Source of the DNA: Oceanihabitans sp. 2_MG-2023
GTDB taxonomy: Bacteria; Bacteroidota; Bacteroidia; Flavobacteriales; Flavobacteriaceae
Assembly (NCBI RefSeq): GCF_030547245.1
Contig: NZ_JAUOQT010000008.1
Location: 1 to 64,000 of the forward strand
Direction of reading: 5' to 3'
Length of the DNA: 64,000 bases
Shown here: positions 26,332-34,559 of the stretch, one piece after another
Layout of the letters: the number at the start of each line of letters is the position of its first letter
Numbering within the stretch: position 1 is the stretch's first letter
The notes under the pieces: model-generated
The model's database searches: none
Seen by the model: only the letters and a program-made list of their open reading frames with translations
Told to the model about the DNA's origin: nothing
Translations under genes and position numbers: made by a program

Positions 26332-27246
26332 TTAATTTACTTTGGTAATAACGTGGTTTTTATTTTCTTGTTTTGGTAGTATAAAATAATCTCCTATGAT
26401 TTTATTGTATGCTTCAGGATAAAACTCTTTTCTTGCATCTGATGGGTAAAAGGTCATTTCCCCAAAAATAGATTTTCCGTTTATCGAATAAAAATCTACA
26501 CGAACGAAGGGTAACTTGTCTGCTAATTTTTCAGAAAGCATTGCCATTTCTTGAAGATTGCTAGGTTTTTCTATATCAGAAGAAATGCTTTTGTAGTTTT
26601 TACTTTTACCAAAGGGTAATATATTAAATTCTAAATCAAAACAACCTTGTTTATGGTCTTCATCTCTATCTATATGCACATCAATAAACTTTGGTTTTCC
26701 GTTAAAGCAATAAAATTTATAATCTACTAATGAGTTTTTGTTATTTTCTTTTAAGAATTTTTCAATTATAATTTTAGGCTTTATGTCCTTATAAGCCCAT
26801 TCTTGACCTTTTCGGTAGTATTGGTTTTTACTTAACCATTTGTTAAATAGATTTTTTGCTTTTTTAGTATCTAGCTTATTTTTATTGGTAACAATTAAAT
26901 TATGGTTGTTGGTATGATTAGCTTTAACTACAAATTTGTTTGGTAATTTATTAAAATCTATGTTATTAACGTTATCATAAACAGCATAAAGTTCATTAAG
27001 ATATTGTGCGCCAATTTTTTTTTCAACATAAGATCTAACAGCATGTTTATCTGCTAGTAGTGTTAGTATTTTTGGACGATAAAAAACCTTGTACCATTCA
27101 ATTTTAGCATTAAACTCAATCGGGTTTTCTAAATTTAATTTTTTTCCTGAAAAGTATTCATAATGGTATTTTACATATAATTTAGAGGGTAGAAATCGCA
27201 TTTTTCTAAGCGTTCTTAATGTAAATTTACGAATACTCTTAATCAT
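26332..27246 (-). CDS. TupA-like ATP-grasp family protein
   Basis: 304 residues. The N-terminus LNLENPIEFNAKIEWYKV and DKHAVRSYVEKKIG (about 36-80) are the usual opening of the TupA-like ATP-grasp family, followed by FVVKANHTNNHNLIV (about 102-116), ERFL-type motif IIEKFL, and the metal-binding end FVRVDFYSINGKSIFGEMTF (about 247-266). Teichuronopeptide protein TupA and capsular polysaccharide loci carry relatives; a ligase adding an amino acid or similar group to a glycan is inferred. It is first in the four-gene operon. A -7 element is at 27264-27271. Confidence 0.8.
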   Translation of the reverse strand: MIKSIRKFTLRTLRKMRFLPSKLYVKYHYEYFSGKKLNLENPIEFNAKIEWYKVFYRPKILTLLADKHAVRSYVEKKIGAQYLNELYAVYDNVNNIDFNKLPNKFVVKANHTNNHNLIVTNKNKLDTKKAKNLFNKWLSKNQYYRKGQEWAYKDIKPKIIIEKFLKENNKNSLVDYKFYCFNGKPKFIDVHIDRDEDHKQGCFDLEFNILPFGKSKNYKSISSDIEKPSNLQEMAMLSEKLADKLPFVRVDFYSINGKSIFGEMTFYPSDARKEFYPEAYNKIIGDYFILPKQENKNHVITKVN

Positions 27247-27263
27247 TAATTTTTAGGTTTCAA

Positions 27264-27271
27264 CAAATATA
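27264..27271 (-). promoter_or_regulatory. -7 element (TATATTTG) of surface-glycan operon
   Basis: TATATTTG on the minus strand lies 18 bases before the ATG at 27246. It matches TAnnTTTG; the -33 TTG is not seen. Confidence 0.4.
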
Positions 27272-27305
27272 GTAAAAGTAAAAAGCTTTTATAAGAAGTG
27301 TTTTT

Positions 27306-27340
27306 ATAAAAAAACCGCAATGAAATTTCAAAGCGGTTTA
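27306..27340 (-). terminator. Intrinsic terminator after dapD
   Basis: On the minus strand AAACCGC and GCGGTTT pair around a loop that holds the palindrome TGAAATTTCA, followed by a T run. Confidence 0.75.
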
Positions 27341-27361
27341 TAATTAAATTTTTGTTTGTTT

Positions 27362-28177
27362 TTAAACAGCTACATCATATTCACGTAAAGCATCATTTAA
27401 AGAAGTCTTCTTATCTGTACTCTCTTTACGTTTGCCTATAATTAAAGCACAAGGTACTTGAAATTCTCCTGCAGCAAATTTCTTAGTGTAACTTCCAGGA
27501 ATTACAACAGAACGCGCTGGTACAACTCCTTTGGTTTCTATCGGTTCATCTCCAGTAACGTCTATAATTTTAGTACTCATAGTTAGTACCACATTAGCAC
27601 CTAAAACCGCTTCTTTTTCTACGCGAACACCTTCTACCACAATACAACGTGAACCTATAAAAGCTCCATCTTCAATAACAACAGGTGCAGCTTGTAAAGG
27701 TTCTAAAACACCACCAATACCAACACCACCAGAAAGATGTACATTCTTGCCAATTTGCGCACAACTACCAACAGTTGCCCATGTGTCTACCATTGTTCCT
27801 TCGTCTACATATGCTCCAATATTAACGTAACTTGGCATTAAAATGGTTCCAGGAGAAATATATGCTCCATGTCTAGCAACTGCATTTGGTACTACACGAA
27901 TTCCTTTTTCTGCATATCCTGTTTTTAGTGGTATTTTATCATGATACTCGAAAATACCAACCTCAAGGGTTTCCATTTTTTGAATAGGAAAATATAAAAC
28001 TACTGCTTTTTTTACCCATTCATTTACTTGCCAACCATCTGTAGTTGGTTCTGCTACTCTAAGTTTCCCTAAATCTAAAAGGTTTACAACCTCCTTAATT
28101 GCAGAAATAGTTTGTGGTTCTTTTAATAAATCTCTGTTGTTCCAAGCTGTTTCAATTAGCTGTTGTAATTCTTTCAT
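27362..28177 (-). CDS. dapD: 2,3,4,5-tetrahydropyridine-2,6-dicarboxylate N-succinyltransferase
   Basis: 271 residues, the normal DapD length. An N-terminal helical domain is followed by a left-handed beta-helix of hexapeptide repeats (about 100-235: ARHGAYISPGTILMPSYVNI, GAYVDEGTMVDTWATVGSCA, GAFIGSRCIVVEGV). The C-terminal PGSYTKKFAAGE stretch fits the succinyl-CoA enzyme. It succinylates tetrahydrodipicolinate in the lysine and meso-diaminopimelate pathway. It stands alone with its own terminator. A -7-like element TATCTTTG is at 28241-28248 on the same strand. Confidence 0.93.
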   Translation of the reverse strand: MKELQQLIETAWNNRDLLKEPQTISAIKEVVNLLDLGKLRVAEPTTDGWQVNEWVKKAVVLYFPIQKMETLEVGIFEYHDKIPLKTGYAEKGIRVVPNAVARHGAYISPGTILMPSYVNIGAYVDEGTMVDTWATVGSCAQIGKNVHLSGGVGIGGVLEPLQAAPVVIEDGAFIGSRCIVVEGVRVEKEAVLGANVVLTMSTKIIDVTGDEPIETKGVVPARSVVIPGSYTKKFAAGEFQVPCALIIGKRKESTDKKTSLNDALREYDVAV

Positions 28178-28240
28178 TGCTATTATATATTTGCATTTTC
28201 ATTAATACGAAAACTGCTATTGTTTCAAATTTTAGTTTTG

Positions 28241-28248
28241 CAAAGATA
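28241..28248 (-). promoter_or_regulatory. -7 element (TATCTTTG) of dapD
   Basis: TATCTTTG on the minus strand matches TAnnTTTG and would give a leader of about 57 nt for dapD. The -33 element is not recognisable. Confidence 0.35.
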
Positions 28249-28380
28249 AATCTATAATTGGTTTATATAAAAGGTTGTATTAAAAATATAGTATAAATAC
28301 CAAAACAATAAAATTAGCCTTATTTTTGTAAAATAATAATAATAACTTATTAAAATAACTCTCCTTTTTTGAGAATTTGT

Positions 28381-28791
28381 ATGGCAAGAATTTTAGCATT
28401 AGACTTTGGTACCAAAAGAACAGGAATAGCAGTAACAGACGAATTGCAAATTATTGCTTCTGGTTTAACTACAATAGATACTAAAGAGTTAATTACTTTT
28501 TTAAAAGACTATTTTTCTTTAGAAAAAGTAGAGCTAATTCTAATAGGTGAGCCTAAGCAAATGAATAATGAGGTTTCTGAAAGTGAAGTCGCAATTCAAG
28601 CTTTTATTAAAAAATTCACTATTGCTTTTCCCGAGATGCCGATGCAGCGTGTAGATGAACGCTTTACTTCTAAAATGGCTTTTCAAACAATGATAGATTC
28701 TGGTTTATCTAAAAAAAAGCGTAAGAATAAAGCATTAGTTGATGAGATTAGTGCTACTATTATTTTACAAAGTTATCTGTATTCAAAATAG
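28381..28791 (+). CDS. ruvX: Putative Holliday junction resolvase RuvX/YqgF
   Basis: 136 residues from the ATG at 28381; a TTG four codons upstream is less likely because the family starts at MARILALDFGTKRTGIA. The RNase H-like fold shows the first acidic residue in LALDFG, the second near LILIGEPKQM, VDERFTS at about 96, and the last Asp in LVDEISATIILQSYL. The family works in Holliday-junction resolution and 16S rRNA 5'-end processing. It is divergent from dapD, with TATTTTTG (28321-28328) as a possible -7 element. Confidence 0.9.
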   Translation: MARILALDFGTKRTGIAVTDELQIIASGLTTIDTKELITFLKDYFSLEKVELILIGEPKQMNNEVSESEVAIQAFIKKFTIAFPEMPMQRVDERFTSKMAFQTMIDSGLSKKKRKNKALVDEISATIILQSYLYSK

Positions 28792-28799
28792 ATTTTACT

Positions 28800-28835
28800 T
28801 TTTTTAATCGTTTAGTATGTATTTTATCGATTAAA
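28800..28835 (+). terminator. Possible terminator hairpin after ruvX
   Basis: TTTTTTAATCG and CGATTAAAAAA pair around about 15 nt. The stem is AT-rich, so terminator strength is uncertain. Confidence 0.45.
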
Positions 28836-28874
28836 AAAGCAAAAAAAATTCATTTAACGAGAATTTTTATTCAG

Positions 28875-28904
28875 TTGTCTAAAAATTAGATAGTTATAAG
28901 TTTG
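28875..28904 (+). promoter_or_regulatory. Flavobacterial promoter for small T9SS protein
   Basis: TTG (28875-28877), a 19-nt spacer and TAAGTTTG (28897-28904) match the TTG-N19-TAnnTTTG consensus exactly. The ATG at 28942 would follow a leader of about 30 nt. Confidence 0.7.
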
Positions 28905-28941
28905 TGCGTATATATTTGTTGCAACCCAAATTTATTAACTT

Positions 28942-29520
28942 ATGAAAAATCACTACTTTACAATGCTTGTATTGGCATTATTCTCGTTTACACAAATTCA
29001 CGCACAATTTTGTCCTCCAACGGGATATGCAACTCCTTCTAATCTATATTTTATATATGAAGCAGGATCTTCAAATTGTGTCGATAGACCAACAACAGTG
29101 ACCGTTGAGTCCTCCACCTTTACACAAACATCTTGTCAAGATCAATTATCTGTTTATGAATTGTCTTCTGGATCATCATTAGCCGATACAGAAAATATAG
29201 CTGTAGACTTTGGTTTTTCTATTTGTGAATATTCAGGTGGAACATTATCTGCAGAAGAATTTGAATTAATTTTTAAATCCATGCTAAAAGTATATCCTAA
29301 TCCAGTTACACGTGGCGATAACTTACATATTGAAATAGGTGTAAATACTTCTGTAAAAGTAGAAGTGTATAATGTTACAGGAAAGAAAATGCTAAGTACT
29401 AATAAGTCACATTTAAACCAGCTATCTGTAGATGTTTCTAATTTAGAAAACGGTATTTATATAGCACAAATTGTTACAGATTTAGCAACAATTACTAGGA
29501 AAATAATTATTATGAATTAG
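28942..29520 (+). CDS. Small T9SS type A sorting-domain protein
   Basis: 192 residues with signal peptide (MKNHYFTMLVLALFSFTQ, cleavage likely after IHA). The mature cargo part is only about 90 residues and holds four cysteines (FCPPTG, NCVDRP, SCQDQL, ICEYSG). The last ~80 residues are a type A sorting domain (LKVYPNPVTRGD, VEVYNVTGKKML, LENGIYIAQI). The cargo resembles no family I know. The gene has its own consensus promoter and a strong terminator, so it is monocistronic. Likely surface-anchored or released; function unknown. Confidence 0.82.
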   Translation: MKNHYFTMLVLALFSFTQIHAQFCPPTGYATPSNLYFIYEAGSSNCVDRPTTVTVESSTFTQTSCQDQLSVYELSSGSSLADTENIAVDFGFSICEYSGGTLSAEEFELIFKSMLKVYPNPVTRGDNLHIEIGVNTSVKVEVYNVTGKKMLSTNKSHLNQLSVDVSNLENGIYIAQIVTDLATITRKIIIMN

Positions 29521-29540
29521 TATAATTACTTCTATTACCT

Positions 29541-29572
29541 AAAAAACTCCTTAAATTTTAAGGAGTTTTTTT
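29541..29572 (+). terminator. Intrinsic terminator after small T9SS gene
   Basis: AAAAAACTCCTTAA and TTAAGGAGTTTTTT form a stem followed by T residues. Confidence 0.85.
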
Positions 29573-29605
29573 ATACTTTTTAGCCAAGTAGTTAAGTAAG
29601 TATTG

Positions 29606-29613
29606 TATTTTTG
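29606..29613 (+). promoter_or_regulatory. -7 element (TATTTTTG) of def
   Basis: TATTTTTG matches TAnnTTTG, 23 bases before the ATG of def. No TTG is seen at the -33 distance. Confidence 0.35.
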
Positions 29614-29636
29614 CATGAAATTATTTAAAATACCTC

Positions 29637-30227
29637 ATGATATTACCTATTGTAGCTTATGGAGATCCTGTTTTAAAAAAAACAGCAACAGACATTACTA
29701 AAGATTACCCAAAATTAGACGAGTTAATTTCTAATATGTACGAAACGATGTATGGCGCTTTGGGTCTAGGTTTAGCAGCTCCACAAATTGGATTACCAAT
29801 TCGTATGTTTTTAGTAGATGCAGAACCTTTTGCCGAAGACGAATCTTTTTCTAAAGAAGAACAGGAACAATTTAAAGGGTTTAAAAAAACCTTTATAAAT
29901 GCAAAGATTTTAGAAGAAAAAGGAGATGAATGGGCTTTTAATGAAGGTTGTTTAAGTATTCCTGATGTACGAGAAGACGTCTTTAGAAAACCAGAGATTA
30001 CTATCGAGTATTTCGATGAAAACTTTGAAAAACATACCGAAACATACGATGGTTTAATAGCTCGTGTTATTCAGCATGAGTATGATCATATTGAAGGTAT
30101 TTTATTTACAGACAAACTATCTTCATTAAAAAAACGTTTAATTAAAGGAAAGCTAACAAACATATCTAAAGGAAAAATAGGAGTAGATTATAAAATGCGA
30201 TTTCCTAACCAAAAAAAGAAACGATAA
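29637..30227 (+). CDS. def: Peptide deformylase
   Basis: 196 residues. All three catalytic motifs are present: GLGLAAPQIG (about 43-52), EGCLSIPD (about 103-110, metal-binding Cys) and HEYDHIEG (about 147-154, two metal-binding His and the catalytic Glu). It removes the formyl group from nascent proteins. An insertion rich in Glu (about 63-78) is common in Bacteroidota enzymes. A DUF5606 gene follows 56 bp downstream, then mazG. Confidence 0.95.
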   Translation: MILPIVAYGDPVLKKTATDITKDYPKLDELISNMYETMYGALGLGLAAPQIGLPIRMFLVDAEPFAEDESFSKEEQEQFKGFKKTFINAKILEEKGDEWAFNEGCLSIPDVREDVFRKPEITIEYFDENFEKHTETYDGLIARVIQHEYDHIEGILFTDKLSSLKKRLIKGKLTNISKGKIGVDYKMRFPNQKKKR

Positions 30228-30283
30228 AATTTGTTTTGCAATGGCAAACATTTGATATTTGCCATCTTTAAAAAAATAAGTAT

Positions 30284-30703
30284 ATGAGCTTAGAAAAAGT
30301 ATTATCCATTTCTGGAAGACCAGGATTATATAAATTAATTGCACAAACACGTGGTGGCTTTATTGCAGAATCTTTATTAGATAAGAAAAAGATTTCTGTA
30401 AATATGCAACATAACGTTAGTATTTTAAGTGAAATAGCGGTGTATACACTGCAAGAAGAATTACCTTTAAGAGAGGTTTTTAATAAAATAAAAGAAAAAG
30501 AAAACGGTAAATCAACTTCTATTAGTCATAAAGAAAGTAAAGATAAGTTAGAAGAATACTTTTTTGAAGTATTACCAGATTATGATGAAGATAGAGTATA
30601 TGCTAGTGATATTAAAAAAATCATTCAATGGTATAACTTATTAGAAAAGCATGATATGTTAGACTTTGATAAAGCAGAAGCTTCTTCGGAGGAAGAAGAA
30701 TAA
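30284..30703 (+). CDS. DUF5606 domain-containing protein
   Basis: 139 residues with no signal peptide, so cytosolic. The start SLEKVLSISGRPGLYKLIAQ and FIAESLLDKKKISV is the typical opening of a short conserved Bacteroidota family (DUF5606), followed by a helical half ending in an acidic tail (EASSEEEE). Function is not known. It lies between def and mazG in the same direction and ends in a clear terminator. Confidence 0.8.
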   Translation: MSLEKVLSISGRPGLYKLIAQTRGGFIAESLLDKKKISVNMQHNVSILSEIAVYTLQEELPLREVFNKIKEKENGKSTSISHKESKDKLEEYFFEVLPDYDEDRVYASDIKKIIQWYNLLEKHDMLDFDKAEASSEEEE

Positions 30704-30724
30704 CATTCTCAATTAAAATATTAA

Positions 30725-30753
30725 AAAAATCCAACTTATGTAGTTGGATTTTT
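30725..30753 (+). terminator. Intrinsic terminator after DUF5606 gene
   Basis: AAAAATCCAACT and AGTTGGATTTTT pair around a 5-nt loop, followed by a T-rich tail. Confidence 0.85.
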
Positions 30754-30781
30754 TGTTTGTAAATTTACCAAAACGCGATAT

Positions 30782-31555
30782 ATGAATTCTAGAGACAACC
30801 AATTGAAAGCCTTTGATAGATTATTAACTATTATGGACGAATTACGCGAACAATGCCCATGGGATAAAAAACAGACTATGGAGACTCTACGTCATTTAAC
30901 TATTGAAGAAACCTATGAATTAGGAGATGCTATTTTAGATAAAGATTTAGAAGAAGTAAAAAAGGAATTAGGAGACGTATTATTACATATTGTTTTTTAT
31001 GCAAAGATTGGGAGTGAAACCAAAGCCTTTGATATAGCAGATGTTTGTAATGAAATTTGCGATAAATTAATACATAGACATCCACATATTTATGGAGATG
31101 TTAAAGTAGAAAATGAAGCGGATGTAAAACGAAATTGGGAAAACTTAAAACTTAAAGAAGGAAAAAATAGTGTGCTAGAAGGTGTGCCAAAAAGCTTACC
31201 AGCTCTAGTAAAAGCAAATAGAATTCAAGATAAAGTTGCTGGTGTGGGATTTGATTGGGAGCAACCAAGCCAAGTTTGGGAAAAAGTAGAAGAGGAGCTT
31301 CATGAATTTCAAGAGGAAGTAAAAGCAGAAAACCAAGAGGCTATGGAAAGTGAATTTGGGGATGTTTTATTTTCAATGATAAATTATGCTAGATTTTTAA
31401 ATATAAACCCAGAGAATGCATTAGAGCGTACTAATAAAAAGTTTATTAAACGTTTTCAGTATTTAGAAGAAAAAGCGAAGTCTTTGAATAAAAATTTAAA
31501 GGATATGACGCTTGCAGAAATGGATGTTTTTTGGGAAGAAGCAAAAAAAATATAG
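30782..31555 (+). CDS. mazG: Nucleoside triphosphate pyrophosphohydrolase MazG
   Basis: 257 residues with two MazG domains. The first has CPWDKKQTMETL, EETYELGDAI and KKELGDVLLHIVFYA (about 20-85), giving the metal-binding EExxE and ExxD pattern. The second has EEELHEFQEEV and ESEFGDVLFSMINYARFL (about 170-215). It hydrolyses NTPs to NMPs and pyrophosphate, for nucleotide-pool cleaning and possibly for lowering ppGpp signalling. It is convergent with the DUF349 gene across a shared bidirectional hairpin. Confidence 0.93.
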   Translation: MNSRDNQLKAFDRLLTIMDELREQCPWDKKQTMETLRHLTIEETYELGDAILDKDLEEVKKELGDVLLHIVFYAKIGSETKAFDIADVCNEICDKLIHRHPHIYGDVKVENEADVKRNWENLKLKEGKNSVLEGVPKSLPALVKANRIQDKVAGVGFDWEQPSQVWEKVEEELHEFQEEVKAENQEAMESEFGDVLFSMINYARFLNINPENALERTNKKFIKRFQYLEEKAKSLNKNLKDMTLAEMDVFWEEAKKI

Positions 31556-31723
31556 TTTTTTTTTATTAATATAATCCAAAATTAATTTTCTACCGTATAT
31601 ACTACAAATGGCACTACTTTCATGAGTAGGTTAATAGCAGATCAAATTCTTAAAAGTGTCATTCTATTATCAATGTTATTTTTTAGTAGTAAAAAATAAC
31701 AGTTTAGTTAGTTTAGTTAGGAA

Positions 31724-31767
31724 CTAATCCTATTTGAATTTTAGTTATTCAAATAGGATTTAGTTTT
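31724..31767. terminator. Bidirectional terminator between mazG and DUF349 gene
   Basis: AATCCTATTTGAA (31726-31738) pairs with TTCAAATAGGATT (31748-31760) around a 9-nt loop. T-rich bases follow on the plus strand; the minus-strand exit is less T-rich. Confidence 0.7.
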
Positions 31768-31785
31768 TATATAATGCCTTGTAAT

Positions 31786-33708
31786 TTAGTAAAGTTCTTT
31801 GATTTTACGAAGTTTATTTTTCCAAAGCTCTAAAGATTCTTTATGCTTGTTTATATTTTTATGGACTTCTTTAACTAAAGGATTATCGTCTTTAACATTG
31901 GTGAAAAACTGAAGATTATTTTCTAATTGATTAATTTCTCCTTTTACTTCGTCAATTTTCTTTCTAATAAAGGAGCGCTCATTATCTAAAAATCTACTGT
32001 CTTTAGCGTTACTTAAGTTTTCTAATTTGTTTTCAAACTTCATCATTTCAGCTTCCGCTTTATCCATTTTAAGTGCATCAAATAAAGAGTCTAAAGTTTT
32101 ACTAAATTTTCCTTCTATATAGCGTTTGTTTGGTGGTACGCTACCTAAGGCTTTCCATTGTGCAATATGATCTTTTATACTTTTTAAGTCTTTATCATTT
32201 TCACCAGTCATTTCTAATGACTTCATGGTTTCTAATAGCTCTTTCTTTTTATTGTAAACCTCGAAGCCTTCTTTGTTTTCTGCATCCTTTATCGCATGAA
32301 ACTTATTAAAATAATGATTGCAAGCACTTTTAAATTGTTTCCATATTTTATCACTATCTCTTCTCGGTACATGACCAATGTTTTTCCATTCCTCTTGAAT
32401 TTTTTTCATTAAAGGAGTGGTCGTTTCAAAATCATCGTTATCCTTATTGTCCTCAGCAATTTTAATTAAAGCTAGTTTTTTATCTAGATTGGTATGTTGT
32501 TCTTTTTTTAAATCTTTATAAAAAGCATTTTTGTTTCTATTAAAGTCTCTAACTACATCTTTAAATTTAGACCAAGTTGCTTCGTTTACTTTTACAGGAA
32601 CTTTTCCTGCGCTAAAAAACTCTTTCCGTAATGCTTCTATTTCTTTTATTTTGCCTTGCCAAGCGCTATGTGATTTTACTGGCTGTTTAGAAATGCTTTC
32701 AATTTTGGCAATAATAGCATGTTTGGTTTCTAAATTTAATTCGTAAATCTTGTCTAAGTCTTTAAAATAATCTTGACGTTTATCATGAATAATTTTGGTA
32801 GCAGCTTTAAATCTATTCCAAATATCGTCTCTATGTTCTTTTGCAACAGGTCCTAAATCTTCTTTCCAGAGTTTGTGTAATACCTGAAGTTCTCTAAAAG
32901 CACGATTTAAATTATCGTCTTGTGCAAGTTCTTCTGCTCTTTCAATAATTTTAAGCTTTTTATCTAAATTATGTTTAAAGTCTAAATCACGTAAATCTCT
33001 ATTTAAATGTAAAAAATCATAAAAAATTTCTACATGATGATGATAGGTATTCCAAGCATTATTGTATTTATCTCTTGGTATTGATCCTGCATTTCTCCAT
33101 TGTTCTTGCAGTTCTTTAAAATGGTTATAGGTGGTATTAATATTTTCTTCAACATTAATTAAACCTTTAATTTCTTCTATAATACGTAATCGTTCTTCTA
33201 GATTATCTTTATGGCTTTTTTCAATGCTTTTGTAGTGAGCATTTAATTTGTCGCGATATACAAAATAGGTTTCTTTAAATTGTTTATGAATAGGGTTTGA
33301 GTAATGAAAATCGATTTCATTGCCACCTTCATTTAAAAACTCTTCCTTCTTTTCGTCTAAAAGTGTGTTGAATTTGGCTTTAAACTCTGCTCTTATGTCT
33401 TCAACATGTTTTTTTATGGCTTGCACTTTTTCATTTGTAACCAATTTTTCAAGTTCTGCAGTTAAGCCTTCTAAATCCATAGCATGATAGTCTTTTACCT
33501 CTATCTCATGTCTGTCTTTTGTGTCTTCGTCTTCAGCATCTTCAGCGTTTACAGCTTCAATTTCATTTAAAACTTCATCCTGATTTTCTTGCGTGTCCTG
33601 ATTTTCTGTTGGTATCGTTACATGGTTTTCTTCTGTTGTAGTAGAATTTTCTGTAGACTGATTTTCTTGTTTTCCGTCTGCTTGTAGCAGGTTATCTTTC
33701 TCTGACAT
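31786..33708 (-). CDS. DUF349 domain-containing coiled-coil protein
   Basis: 640 residues, cytosolic. The first ~90 residues are Gln/Glu/Asn-rich and low in complexity. From about 100 to the end it is almost all charged helix, with repeated DUF349 units recognisable by a W-x-x-x-G pattern: QEQWRNAGSIPRDKY, HKLWKEDLGPVAKEH, RKEFFSAGKVPVKVN, QEEWKNIGHVPRRD and IAQWKALGSVPPNKR. Five such units are visible. The family is widespread but its function is not settled. It has its own promoter upstream of the start and lies next to aroE. Confidence 0.87.
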   Translation of the reverse strand: MSEKDNLLQADGKQENQSTENSTTTEENHVTIPTENQDTQENQDEVLNEIEAVNAEDAEDEDTKDRHEIEVKDYHAMDLEGLTAELEKLVTNEKVQAIKKHVEDIRAEFKAKFNTLLDEKKEEFLNEGGNEIDFHYSNPIHKQFKETYFVYRDKLNAHYKSIEKSHKDNLEERLRIIEEIKGLINVEENINTTYNHFKELQEQWRNAGSIPRDKYNNAWNTYHHHVEIFYDFLHLNRDLRDLDFKHNLDKKLKIIERAEELAQDDNLNRAFRELQVLHKLWKEDLGPVAKEHRDDIWNRFKAATKIIHDKRQDYFKDLDKIYELNLETKHAIIAKIESISKQPVKSHSAWQGKIKEIEALRKEFFSAGKVPVKVNEATWSKFKDVVRDFNRNKNAFYKDLKKEQHTNLDKKLALIKIAEDNKDNDDFETTTPLMKKIQEEWKNIGHVPRRDSDKIWKQFKSACNHYFNKFHAIKDAENKEGFEVYNKKKELLETMKSLEMTGENDKDLKSIKDHIAQWKALGSVPPNKRYIEGKFSKTLDSLFDALKMDKAEAEMMKFENKLENLSNAKDSRFLDNERSFIRKKIDEVKGEINQLENNLQFFTNVKDDNPLVKEVHKNINKHKESLELWKNKLRKIKELY

Positions 33709-33744
33709 TATAAAAATGATTGGTTCGTAAAAGTACTCTAGCGT

Positions 33745-33775
33745 TAAAGATACTAAACAAGGCTTATATTTTCAA
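33745..33775 (-). promoter_or_regulatory. Flavobacterial promoter for DUF349 gene
   Basis: On the minus strand TTG (33775-33773), a 20-nt spacer and TATCTTTA (33752-33745) fit the consensus with one mismatch in the -7 element. The leader would be about 30 nt. Confidence 0.5.
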
Positions 33776-33824
33776 AAAAGAAGCTAGTATTAACTAAATG
33801 AATTTTAAGGAGTATTCGTATTCA

Positions 33825-34559
33825 TTACTTGTTCCAGATTTGCCAAGATTTTTCTGCTTGTAATTGTAGCATTTTGTAGCCATTAATTATGGTTGCTTTT
33901 TTTTGCTTTCCATACTTTAAAAATGTAGATTCTTCTGGATTATAAATAAGATCAAAAAGCAAGTGTTTTTCTGTGATTGCTTGGTAAGGAATATTTGGAC
34001 ACGCTTTTATGTCTGGATAGGTGCCTAATGGTGTACAGTTTACTATTATAGTATTCTTTTTTAGGATTGTTTCTGTTAGCTGTTGGTAAGAAATTTGATT
34101 CTCTTTTGTTGCGTTTCTAGAAACATAGGTATAAGAAATGTTTAATTTTTTTAAGGCATAAGCTATCGCTTTGCTAGCGCCTCCAGTGCCTAAAATTAGT
34201 GCAGATGTATGGTGTGGTTTTAGATGTGGTAGTAAGGAATTTTTAAAACCATAGTAGTCTGTGTTGTATCCTTTTAGTTTGCCTTTTTTGGTGAATTTTA
34301 TGGTGTTTATTGCGCCAATTTTTTTAGCATTTTTATCTAATTTATCTACATACGGAATAATAAGTTCTTTGTAGGGAATAGTAATATTAAAGCCTTTAAT
34401 GTTACTATCTTCTAAAAGTGAAGGGAAATCTGTTATGCTTTCTAAGTCAAAGTTTTGGTAGTTGGCATCCGTTATTTCTTCTGCTTTAAACTTTGCAGTA
34501 AAATAAGATTGCGAGAATGAGTAATCGATGTTTTTTCCTATTAATCCAAATTTACGCAT
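33825..34559 (-). CDS. aroE: Shikimate dehydrogenase
   Basis: 244 residues. The substrate-binding start FGLIGKNIDYSFSQSYF, NITIPYKELIIPYVD (about 62-76, with the catalytic Lys) and IGAINTIKF are all present. The NADP-binding part has LILGTGGASKAIAYAL (about 120-135) and YNPEESTFL (about 205). It reduces 3-dehydroshikimate in the aromatic amino-acid pathway. Slightly short for AroE but complete. It overlaps the upstream DUF368 gene by 8 bp, so it is last in a three-gene operon. Confidence 0.93.
   Translation of the reverse strand: MRKFGLIGKNIDYSFSQSYFTAKFKAEEITDANYQNFDLESITDFPSLLEDSNIKGFNITIPYKELIIPYVDKLDKNAKKIGAINTIKFTKKGKLKGYNTDYYGFKNSLLPHLKPHHTSALILGTGGASKAIAYALKKLNISYTYVSRNATKENQISYQQLTETILKKNTIIVNCTPLGTYPDIKACPNIPYQAITEKHLLFDLIYNPEESTFLKYGKQKKATIINGYKMLQLQAEKSWQIWNK

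Noticed and set aside
30241-30265. Inverted repeat ATGGCAAA/TTTGCCAT downstream of def as a terminator
   Set aside because: The stem is only 8 bp and is not followed by a T-run, so evidence is too weak.
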